Shown in pieces: positions 1 through 5,280 of a stretch of DNA of 6,256 nucleotides. Source of the stretch: Acidobacteriota bacterium (GTDB lineage Bacteria; Acidobacteriota; Blastocatellia; Pyrinomonadales; Pyrinomonadaceae); NCBI GenBank assembly GCA_005790265.1, contig SXVE01000403.1, positions 1-6,256 of the forward strand. The letters run 5' to 3'. The position numbers were made by a program, and so were the translations under genes. Every line of letters begins with the position of its first letter. Position 1 is the first letter of the stretch. The notes under the pieces are model-generated. The model was not told the origin of the DNA, ran no database searches, and saw only the letters and a list, made by a program, of their open reading frames with translations.

Positions 1-528
1 ACGGACAAACGCGCCGATGCTGAAGTTTCCCCATCGCCAACGCCGAAATCGAAAAAACAAATTGCCGGCGAACCGACGGCGACGCCCGAACCGAAAAACG
101 ACAAAGCCGATTGGCAAGCGCCGGTTCTGCCGCCGATTGCGTCGCCGTCCGCCAACGCCGGACGAGTTCCCGAAGGCGTTCCCGGTGCGATTATGCGCGC
201 GACAGTTGACCGCACTTCTTATTTAACTTACGGCTTAGAATCGGAAGAACTTCCCGTTTTGCTGTCGAGCGGATATTTTTTCCGTTATTCAAAAGAAGGA
301 ACAAACGCGCTCGTTTTCGACGCCAAACCGACAAAACCGCTGACGATTTCCGGTTTTGTTTGGGAGGGAAATACCGAACGGCTTTTGAAAGGAACGGCTT
401 ACGTGATTGACGAGCCGAACGGTTCCGGTCACGTTATTCTGTTTGCCGACGAACCGTTTTTTCGCGGTATTTTCCGCTCGGTAACGCGCCCGTTTTTCAA
501 CTCGATGCTGTTTATCGGAACTTTCTAG
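1..528 (+). CDS. M14-type zinc carboxypeptidase family protein, C-terminal 175 residues (5' end outside window)
   Basis: Frame 1 is open from the first base to the TAG at 526-528, so this is the 3' end of a longer gene; the ATG at 193 is internal. The visible part starts with a Pro/Thr/Lys-rich low-complexity stretch (about residues 8-50, SPSPTPKSKK then TATPEPK). A compact domain follows: PGAIMRATVD near residue 60, then LLSSGYFF, LTISGFVWEG, GHVILFADEPFFRG and a C-terminal FFNSMLF. From family knowledge, this order (PGA-lxaxlD, SG, GrVvLFaxxPxfRg, lxNaxxfG) is the amidotransferase-like tail of the roughly 900-residue M14 metallopeptidases common in Acidobacteriota and Bacteroidota. Those proteins are normally exported and cleave peptides. 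The zinc-binding HxxE...H core would be upstream and is not seen, so activity cannot be judged. The next gene starts 99 bp later, with no clear terminator between them. Confidence 0.72.
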   Translation, partial: TDKRADAEVSPSPTPKSKKQIAGEPTATPEPKNDKADWQAPVLPPIASPSANAGRVPEGVPGAIMRATVDRTSYLTYGLESEELPVLLSSGYFFRYSKEGTNALVFDAKPTKPLTISGFVWEGNTERLLKGTAYVIDEPNGSGHVILFADEPFFRGIFRSVTRPFFNSMLFIGTF

Positions 529-627
529 TGCGTAATTTTAGTTTGTAAATAGTTAATGTTTCGCCGTTGATGTTAAAATAATTACTGCAATCATTAACTT
601 TTCTTATTCGAGAACAACCAACTGTTT

Positions 628-1113
628 ATGTTTACAATTCGTGCTAATTACAACGATAGTTTTGAAGTGAACGCGCCGATCGCGAAAGTTCGAGAGTTTT
701 TTTCGGACGTGCGCAATTTCGTCGAGTTGATGCCAAACATTGAAAGCCTTAATTTTACCGCTGACAATACGGCGCGGTGGACGATTCGGGCGCAGATTTC
801 CGTGATCGGTTCGATGAGCCAGAGCTTTAACGTCGAACTTGCCGAAAATAATGAAGACCGAATCGAGTGGATTCCGAAAAGCGGCGAAACGGACAATCTT
901 TTACGTTATTCCGCCGAATTTCAAGAACAAAGTCCGCAAAAAACTCTCGTTCGTTTTACGCAGATGGTCGAGTTGCGGCGCAATGCGGCGAAAGATTTTC
1001 ATTTTCTCGCCGGATTAGCCGGAGAAAAACGCGTCAGCGCCGGAATGCAGGATGAAGTTGCCGGAATGCTGAAAACATTTATTGATAGAACTAAATTAAA
1101 ACTGGAGAAATAA
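628..1113 (+). CDS. SRPBCC (START/Bet v1-like) family protein
   Basis: This is a 161-residue protein of the usual length for single-domain SRPBCC proteins, which bind lipids or other hydrophobic ligands in a helix-grip cavity. The N-terminal signature is clear: a beta strand, then the turn EVNAPIAKVREFFSDVRNF at about residues 13-31 and LMPNIESL at 34-41. Alternating strands follow (WTIRAQISV, SFNVELAE, RIEWIPKSG, TLVRFTQMVEL), and a long C-terminal helix at about 136-159 ends in DRTKLKLEK. It has no signal peptide, so it should be cytoplasmic. Relatives include CoxG, Coq10 and polyketide-cyclase-like proteins, but nothing here picks out a ligand or reaction. The start at 628 has only a weak upstream GAGAA at 610-614. 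The stop lies 2 bp before the next start, so it is almost certainly co-transcribed with the DUF2911 gene. Confidence 0.85.
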   Translation: MFTIRANYNDSFEVNAPIAKVREFFSDVRNFVELMPNIESLNFTADNTARWTIRAQISVIGSMSQSFNVELAENNEDRIEWIPKSGETDNLLRYSAEFQEQSPQKTLVRFTQMVELRRNAAKDFHFLAGLAGEKRVSAGMQDEVAGMLKTFIDRTKLKLEK

Positions 1114-1115
1114 TT

Positions 1116-1970
1116 ATGCAGAAGCTGTTTTTATTGTTAGCTGTTTTCGTATTTTGCGGCGGAGCTTTAGCGCAGGTCAGCGTGCCGCGCGAAAGCCAAC
1201 CGGCGATGATTACGCAATTAATCGGCGATACGAATGTGAAAATCTCTTACAATCGCCCGAACATCAAAAATCGCAAGGTTTGGGGCGAACTCGTGCCGCT
1301 CGGCAAAGTCTGGCGAACCGGCGCCAATGAAAATACGACTTTTGAAGTTGACCGCGATATCACCGTCAACGGACAAAAATTGCCCGCCGGAAAATACGGT
1401 TTGCACACGATTCCGAATCAAAATGAATGGATCGTGATTTTTAGCAAAGCCAACGCAGATTGGGGCAGTTTTACTTACGACGAGAAAAAAGACGCGCTGC
1501 GCGTTACAGCAAAGCCGCAGATTGCCGATTTTCAGGAAACGATGGCAATCGGTTTTGAAAACATCCGCCTCAACACGGCGGACGCTGTAATTGCCTGGGA
1601 AAAAGTAAAAGTTCCGTTTACGATTGACGTCGGCGACGTTAACGCGAGAACTTTAAACGAATTTCGCAAACAAATGGGCGCGCTCAAAGCCGATGACGTC
1701 AAAACTCCGACTGACGGTGCCAATTGGATTTTAACTTCCAAAGCGACCGGCAATTATGAAGAAGCGTTGAATTGGGTTAATGCCGGTTTGAAAAATCGCG
1801 AAACATTCGGATTGCTCGTGACAAAAGCAAGACTTCTTTCTGAGCTTGGTAAAAAATCCGAAGCGATTGCGACCGGCGAAAAAGCCGTTCAAGTCGGAAA
1901 AGCGTCAACTCCGGCAGCCAACACGGCAAACTTTGAGAAAACACTCGCCGGCTGGAAAGCTCAAAAGTAA
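1116..1970 (+). CDS. DUF2911 domain-containing secreted protein with helical C-terminal region
   Basis: This is a 284-residue exported protein of unknown function. Residues 1-19 are a signal peptide: MQK, a hydrophobic run, then ALA before Q20, a signal peptidase I site. The DUF2911 domain covers about residues 28-171. Its hallmark motifs are ISYNRPNIKNRKVWGELVP (43-61), GKVWRTGANENTTFE (63-77), LPAGKYGLHTIP (89-100), EWIVIFSK and WGSFTYDEKKDALRV. Residues about 175-282 form a helical, TPR-like tail (NYEEALNWVNAGL, LVTKARLLSELGKKSEAIATGEKAV) that family members of this length usually carry. The start is supported by GGAG at 1104-1107, inside the end of the preceding gene. The 2-bp gap suggests translational coupling, and a strong hairpin closes the unit. 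The family occurs mainly in Bacteroidota and Acidobacteriota, and no enzymatic role is known to me. Confidence 0.93.
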   Translation: MQKLFLLLAVFVFCGGALAQVSVPRESQPAMITQLIGDTNVKISYNRPNIKNRKVWGELVPLGKVWRTGANENTTFEVDRDITVNGQKLPAGKYGLHTIPNQNEWIVIFSKANADWGSFTYDEKKDALRVTAKPQIADFQETMAIGFENIRLNTADAVIAWEKVKVPFTIDVGDVNARTLNEFRKQMGALKADDVKTPTDGANWILTSKATGNYEEALNWVNAGLKNRETFGLLVTKARLLSELGKKSEAIATGEKAVQVGKASTPAANTANFEKTLAGWKAQK

Positions 1971-1988
1971 GACTTGATTAAAATCACA

Positions 1989-2029
1989 AAAAAAAGGAGA
2001 AGCAGATTAATTTCGCTTCTCCTTTTTTT
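1989..2029 (+). terminator. Rho-independent terminator after the DUF2911 gene
   Basis: GGAGAAGC (1996-2003) pairs perfectly with GCTTCTCC (2015-2022) around an 11-nt loop. Seven A (1989-1995) on the left and seven T (2023-2029) on the right lengthen the stem and supply the U-tract. It begins 19 bp after the TAA at 1968-1970. The A-tract on the other side would let it work in both directions, but no leftward gene enters it here. Confidence 0.92.
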
Positions 2030-2135
2030 GCAGATCTCGCTCAAACGATACTACAGAAAAGTATCCGACACTGAAGTTTTCATAACCTTAAAATCTAACC
2101 TCGAAAAAAATTACAAGCAGTGCGTTTGAACTCGC

Positions 2136-2164
2136 TTGACGACAAAGTTTTTTTTGGCGATAAT
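2136..2164 (+). promoter_or_regulatory. Sigma70-type promoter of the 95-residue hypothetical gene
   Basis: TTGACG (2136-2141) and GATAAT (2159-2164) are separated by exactly 17 bp. Each hexamer differs from consensus at one position. The predicted transcription start is near 2171, giving a leader of about 36 nt before the ATG at 2207. The promoter lies inside the longer reading frame that opens at the GTG at 2120, which is the main argument for the shorter protein. Confidence 0.75.
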
Positions 2165-2170
2165 TTAATT

Positions 2171-2189
2171 GAAATTGATTTTCAATTTC
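2171..2189 (+). promoter_or_regulatory. Fur-box-like inverted repeat at the predicted +1
   Basis: GAAATTG (2171-2177) and CAATTTC (2183-2189) are perfect inverted repeats with a 5-bp spacer, placed right at the predicted transcription start, a usual spot for a repressor operator. By eye, 13 of 19 positions agree with the Fur consensus GATAATGATAATCATTATC. It could equally form a short hairpin at the 5' end of the mRNA. AT-rich DNA yields such matches by chance, so the Fur assignment is only a suggestion. Confidence 0.35.
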
Positions 2190-2206
2190 TCTTTACCCGA
2201 AATATT

Positions 2207-2494
2207 ATGCAAACAAATACAGCAGTTAACTTTTTGCCGATATTTTCTGATGAGAAAAAGGTCGAAGTTTCTTTGCGCGACGATCAAGCTATTATCAAAT
2301 TATCGACGTGGATTGAAGATCTAGGTTGGTGCGGACAAAAAACTCTTTCGCTCGATGCTGAAATGCTCGATGATTTGCACAGCGTTATCACGGCTGCCCG
2401 GCTAAAATTAAATCGAACCAAAGCCGTTCAACAAACTGACGAAAATTCTGAAATCGAATCGTCGAAGATATTGCGGTTCCCCAAATTTTTATAA
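2207..2494 (+). CDS. Conserved hypothetical protein, 95 residues
   Basis: I do not recognise a named family. The ATG at 2207 is chosen over the in-frame GTG at 2120 because a good promoter sits between them with its predicted +1 at about 2171, and because the extra N-terminus would be low-complexity sequence encoded by promoter DNA. No good Shine-Dalgarno is seen. The compact core covers residues 17-68: two predicted strands (KKVEVSLRDD, QAIIKLSTWIE), an aromatic turn DLGWCGQKT at about 38-46, and an acidic then basic helix (LDAEMLDDLHSVITAARLKLNR). The core looks like a conserved soluble domain; a PC4-like nucleic-acid-binding fold is conceivable but unproven. The tail is polar and acidic (TDENSEIESS) and ends in KILRFPKFL. 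There is no signal peptide or membrane segment, so it should be cytoplasmic. It is monocistronic and converges on the ferritin gene. Confidence 0.7.
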   Translation: MQTNTAVNFLPIFSDEKKVEVSLRDDQAIIKLSTWIEDLGWCGQKTLSLDAEMLDDLHSVITAARLKLNRTKAVQQTDENSEIESSKILRFPKFL

Positions 2495-2517
2495 ATTTTT
2501 CTCCGCTAAAAATCGAA

Positions 2518-2556
2518 CGGCAGGCAAAAATTGAAACTTTTGCCTGCCGAATTTTT
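2518..2556. terminator. Bidirectional terminator between convergent genes
   Basis: CGGCAGGCAAAA (2518-2529) pairs perfectly with TTTTGCCTGCCG (2538-2549), a 12-bp stem with an 8-nt loop. On the + strand it is followed by AATTTTT (2550-2556). On the - strand the stem is followed by TTCGATTTTT. It lies 23 bp after the hypothetical gene and about 40 bp past the ferritin stop, so it can serve both converging transcripts. Confidence 0.85.
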
Positions 2557-2591
2557 ATAGATAAGTTTGTTGATTTAATTGGAGAATACGT

Positions 2592-3053
2592 TTAGCTAAC
2601 TTCGCGCAACACAATTCTTTCCGAATTAACTTTTGATGTTCTTTCCGATGTCAGTTTCTCCAATTCTTCAACGTGTAGTTGTTCCTCGGCAATGCGTTCT
2701 TCGAGCCAAAACTGCGTAGGCAAATCTTCTTCGCCGCACGATTTCCAAGCGACCATATAAACCGCTAATGCTTCCCGCTCAAGCTCCAAATCCTGGGCGA
2801 GCATTTCTTTCAATTCGGTTGACTGCCGAATCATCGCCGGTTCAACCGTCGGCACTCCGCCGAGCGCGACGATTTTATCGCCCAATGTTTCAGCGTGTTC
2901 TTTTGCTTCGCCCGCCTGCTCGCGAAAAAATCCTTTATAGATTTCTCGCTCGATGCCAGTCACCAAATAACTGTGCTGCGAATACTGAATGATTCCTGAA
3001 AGCTCTAAACTCAGTGCGTTATTTAAATTTTCGATTAATTCTGTTCGTGCCAT
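2592..3053 (-). CDS. Bacterioferritin-like ferritin-family protein
   Basis: This 153-residue protein fits the four-helix ferritin-like fold, close to the bacterioferritin length of about 158. The expected role is iron storage or detoxification by oxidising Fe(II) at a di-iron site. Against E. coli Bfr, helix A gives E17 (SLELSG), helix C gives E94 (EREALAVY, like Bfr REAIGY) and helix D gives E124 and H127 (EEQLH). Helix B has H53 in GEAKEHAETL, but the residue three before it is A50, where the bridging glutamate normally sits; E49 is one place earlier. A heme-ligand methionine equivalent to Bfr Met52 is absent (K51 there), so heme binding is doubtful. The tail after about residue 135 is short and polar. 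The start has AAGGT at the right distance (3061-3065). It has its own promoter upstream and a terminator downstream. A Dps-like or other ferritin-like subfamily is the alternative. Confidence 0.85.
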   Translation of the reverse strand: MARTELIENLNNALSLELSGIIQYSQHSYLVTGIEREIYKGFFREQAGEAKEHAETLGDKIVALGGVPTVEPAMIRQSTELKEMLAQDLELEREALAVYMVAWKSCGEEDLPTQFWLEERIAEEQLHVEELEKLTSERTSKVNSERIVLREVS

Positions 3054-3078
3054 AATTTTTACCTTTTTTACTCATCAG

Positions 3079-3108
3079 AGAATAACAAAGGCACTTGCCT
3101 GCTGTCAA
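3079..3108 (-). promoter_or_regulatory. Ferritin gene promoter with a dyad in its spacer
   Basis: On the minus strand a perfect -35 TTGACA (3108-3103) is followed after 18 bp by TATTCT (3084-3079), four of six matches to the -10 consensus. The predicted start of transcription is near 3072, leaving a leader of about 20 nt. The spacer holds a perfect inverted repeat, AGGCA-2-TGCCT (3089-3100), placed as an operator would be. Confidence 0.65.
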
Positions 3109-3133
3109 CTAAACTATTTATTTTCAACAATTT

Positions 3134-3152
3134 AGAAATGAAATTCATTTTC
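3134..3152. promoter_or_regulatory. Fur-box-like palindrome upstream of the ferritin promoter
   Basis: AAATGAA-A-TTCATTT (3136-3150) is a perfect 7-1-7 palindrome. The enclosing 19-mer agrees with the Fur consensus at 13 positions by eye. It lies about 60-80 bp upstream of the predicted ferritin start of transcription, a place better suited to an activator or a distal repressor than to direct blocking. Weak support, because the region is AT-rich. Confidence 0.35.
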
Positions 3153-3173
3153 ATATTCACTGTTGAAAAAATA

Positions 3174-3200
3174 AAAAAGCGTTTATAAAAAACGCTTTTT
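3174..3200 (-). terminator. Terminator after the SDR gene
   Basis: AAAAAGCGTTT (3174-3184) pairs with AAACGCTTTTT (3190-3200), an 11-bp stem with a 5-nt loop, starting 24 bp past the SDR stop codon. On the minus strand the stem ends in a T-run (TTTTTTAT), as expected. It separates the SDR transcript from the ferritin promoter. Confidence 0.85.
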
Positions 3201-3224
3201 ATTGTCAATTAATTTTAATCTGAT

Positions 3225-3974
3225 TTAAGTAATCGCCCCGCCGTCAACAATTACAATTTCGCCGTTCATAAAACTGTTGCGGTCGCTGACCATAAAAGCA
3301 GCGTATTCGGCGAGTTCTTCCGGCTTTCCGCTTCTTCCTTTAGAAACCCAGAAATCGTGCATTTTTAATAAACGCTCAGGCAGCGTATTTCCCAAATCCG
3401 TATCGAAAATTCCGGCGGCAATGGCATTGACGGAAATACCGAAATTGGCAGCTTCACGCGAAAGACATTTGGTGAAACCGATCATCGCCGCTTTTGAAGT
3501 CGCGTAGTGAACTGAGGTTGGCAAACTGCGAATCGCGCCGACCGAAGTGATATTTAAAATCGCGCCGAGCCGTTCTCGAATCATCTGTTTGTAAAACGGT
3601 TTGGTCACGGCAAATAAACTGTTGACGTTCGTATCAACAACCCAATCCCAGCTTTTATCGGTTGTTGTTGCAAAATTATCGGGTTTGTTAACCGCCGCAT
3701 TGTTGACCAAAAGATTAACCGCTCCCCAAGCATCGAAAATTTCGCGCGCGACTTTTTTCATACCGACCCGGTCGGTCACCGACACTTTGTACGACAATGC
3801 CTGTCTTCCGTGCGCTTCGATTTTCTTTTTCGTTTCTTCAGCAAGCGCATCGCTCGAAAAATAATTAAAAGCAACGTCGGCACCTTCACGCGCAAAAACC
3901 TCGCAAATCGCCGCGCCGATGCCGCGCGTTCCGCCCGACACAAAGGCGCGTTTTCCTTCAAGTAAAAGACTCAA
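3225..3974 (-). CDS. FabG-like short-chain dehydrogenase/reductase (SDR), TTG start
   Basis: This is a classical SDR of 249 residues, the standard family length. Its Rossmann nucleotide motif is SGGTRGIG (13-20), and R17 plus the NYFSS after strand 2 suggest NADP(H). NNAA (91-94) replaces the common NNAG. The catalytic tetrad is N116, S144, Y157 and K161, with the usual S-12-Y-3-K spacing. The motif after strand 6 reads AIAAGIFDTD (184-193), AG instead of PG. The C-terminus carries MNGEIVIVDGG. It should be a cytosolic oxidoreductase resembling 3-oxoacyl-ACP reductase, but the substrate is not readable; related SDRs act on sugars, steroids and fatty acyl chains. The TTG at 3974-3972 is chosen because GGAG (3986-3983) lies 8 nt before it; the first in-frame ATG is far downstream. 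It starts 97 bp after the glycosyltransferase and could share its transcript, since no strong terminator lies between. Confidence 0.9.
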   Translation of the reverse strand: MSLLLEGKRAFVSGGTRGIGAAICEVFAREGADVAFNYFSSDALAEETKKKIEAHGRQALSYKVSVTDRVGMKKVAREIFDAWGAVNLLVNNAAVNKPDNFATTTDKSWDWVVDTNVNSLFAVTKPFYKQMIRERLGAILNITSVGAIRSLPTSVHYATSKAAMIGFTKCLSREAANFGISVNAIAAGIFDTDLGNTLPERLLKMHDFWVSKGRSGKPEELAEYAAFMVSDRNSFMNGEIVIVDGGAIT

Positions 3975-3987
3975 AATTTTTTCTCCA

Positions 3988-4052
3988 TTGATAAAAACTG
4001 ACTTTTTATAAGAACTTAAAAAGAAAGGTTAATTAAATTGATGAAAACTGAC
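3988..4052. repeat. Two 15-bp direct repeats, 50 bp apart, in the SDR leader
   Basis: TTGATAAAAACTGAC (3988-4002) and TTGATGAAAACTGAC (4038-4052) match at 14 of 15 positions, and their starts are exactly 50 bp apart. Both lie in the 97-bp gap before the SDR gene. The proximal copy is also half of an AT-only hairpin (ATAAAAA 3991-3997 with TTTTTAT 4003-4009) directly upstream of the Shine-Dalgarno. Possible paired protein sites; no factor can be named. Confidence 0.5.
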
Positions 4053-4071
4053 AAGTGTTGAAAATAAAATC

Positions 4072-5268
4072 TCAAGCGGCGACAATTTGCGGTTGAGCGA
4101 CTTCTTTTTTGGCGGGAAGCAGCGCGGAGATTTCCTCGATGATGCGCTGCGTTGAATTCGGAATCGCCAAATTTATCGTTGCCGCTTTCATCGCCGCATA
4201 TTTTACCGAATCATCAAGCAGATTTTGGATCGTCGGCACAATGTCGTCTGATTTTGCAAGCAGAATTCCGGCGCCCTTTTTCTCAAGCAGCGCGACCGTT
4301 CCGGCTTCCTGCGGCATCGGCGGCGTTGTCGTGTCCGCGATAATTGGCAGACGGCAGGCTAACGCTTCAAAAGTCGTCAAACCGCCGAGCTTGGAAATCA
4401 TCACATTTGCCGACTGCATAATTTTTTCAATTTCGTCGGAATAACCGATGACTTTGATCGGAAATTTTGCGGTTTTGGCGAGTTCCTCGGCTTCTTTTTT
4501 GAGCGCCTCGTTTTTTCCGGCGAGAAAAACCGCTTGAACATCCAGATCGCCGCGCACGAATTCGCGAAAAATTTGCGGAATATTGCCGCCGCCAACCCAA
4601 CCGGCGTTGACGAAAACGGTAAATTTATCGGGATTTAATCCAAAAGCTGTTCGAGCTTTTTGCGCATCAACTTCATCAACTTCGCGGAATTTCGGGTGAA
4701 CCGGCATTCCTGAAATCTTGATTTTCTCCGGCGCAATGCCGTAATCAATCAATTGCCTTTCCGCGTCTTCGTTTGCCACCAGATAAAGCGAAACATCATT
4801 GCACGCCCAGCCTTTCCAAAAACCGTAACACGGATCCGTGACAACCGTCACAAGCGGAATTTGATCGGCTAGTTTTAGATTTTTCAAAATTCGCGCGAAA
4901 ATATGCTGCGTCATCGGATGAACGCTGACGACGACGTGCGGACACCATTTTTCAAATATTTCCGTGCAGAAACCGATGCAGCGCCGCATAAAAAACTCGC
5001 GCGTCTCCGGGCGAAAACGATTCATCGCCCAGTATAAATATTTCATCCAGTGCTGTTTATTTTTCAGCGTCCAATTGTAAACTTTGACGAGTTTTTCCGT
5101 GACATGATGCGATTCTTCGACCGCTTTGACAACGCGAACGGCAACCGATTTCCCTTCCCAAAAATTCTGCACCCCTTCGACTAAAGCCGCCGCCGCCGAG
5201 CGATGCCCGCCGCCGGTGTCAGATGAAATAATAAGAATTTTTGGTGTATTATGCGGCATCAATTTCAC
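4072..5268 (-). CDS. MGDG-synthase/UgtP-type glycosyltransferase (GT28-like)
   Basis: This 398-residue protein resembles processive diacylglycerol glucosyltransferases and plant-type MGDG synthases, GT-B enzymes that move sugar from a UDP-sugar to diacylglycerol at the membrane face. The N-terminal MGDG_synth domain (about 8-180) shows ILIISSDTGGGHRSAAAA with GGGH at 19-22, VVVSVHPMTQH (112-122) and VVTDP (142-146). The link to the C-terminal domain is ISGMPVHPKF (185-194). The nucleotide-sugar half has FVNAGWVGGG (219-228), VIGYSDEIEKIMQSANVMISK (273-293) and GGLTTFEALACRLPII (295-310). Relatives usually read SKPGG there; this one has SKLGG. There is no signal peptide or membrane span, so peripheral membrane attachment is expected. 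The start may be GTG at 5268 or ATG at 5259 (residue 4); neither has a clear Shine-Dalgarno. Upstream lies a radical SAM gene, downstream an SDR. The acceptor could be another lipid. Confidence 0.88.
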   Translation of the reverse strand: MKLMPHNTPKILIISSDTGGGHRSAAAALVEGVQNFWEGKSVAVRVVKAVEESHHVTEKLVKVYNWTLKNKQHWMKYLYWAMNRFRPETREFFMRRCIGFCTEIFEKWCPHVVVSVHPMTQHIFARILKNLKLADQIPLVTVVTDPCYGFWKGWACNDVSLYLVANEDAERQLIDYGIAPEKIKISGMPVHPKFREVDEVDAQKARTAFGLNPDKFTVFVNAGWVGGGNIPQIFREFVRGDLDVQAVFLAGKNEALKKEAEELAKTAKFPIKVIGYSDEIEKIMQSANVMISKLGGLTTFEALACRLPIIADTTTPPMPQEAGTVALLEKKGAGILLAKSDDIVPTIQNLLDDSVKYAAMKAATINLAIPNSTQRIIEEISALLPAKKEVAQPQIVAA

Positions 5269-5280
5269 AATTCGGACATA

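Noticed and set aside
17..226. Arg-rich 69-residue reading frame at the left edge
   Set aside because: It overlaps the peptidase frame, which continues into a recognisable domain. The Arg/Pro-rich composition is an out-of-frame artefact of the GC-rich linker.
2120..2206. 29-residue N-terminal extension of the hypothetical protein from a GTG
   Set aside because: A 17-bp-spaced sigma70 promoter lies inside it, so a transcript starting near 2171 cannot encode it.
2768..2992. Plus-strand frame opposite the ferritin gene
   Set aside because: It is antisense to a clear ferritin-family gene, has no recognisable domain and no ribosome binding site.
3054..3224. Riboswitch in the ferritin upstream region
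   Set aside because: The predicted leader is only about 20 nt, too short for an aptamer. The dyads lie upstream of the transcription start.
4109..4444. Plus-strand frames opposite the glycosyltransferase
   Set aside because: They mirror conserved glycosyltransferase motifs and show no domain of their own.
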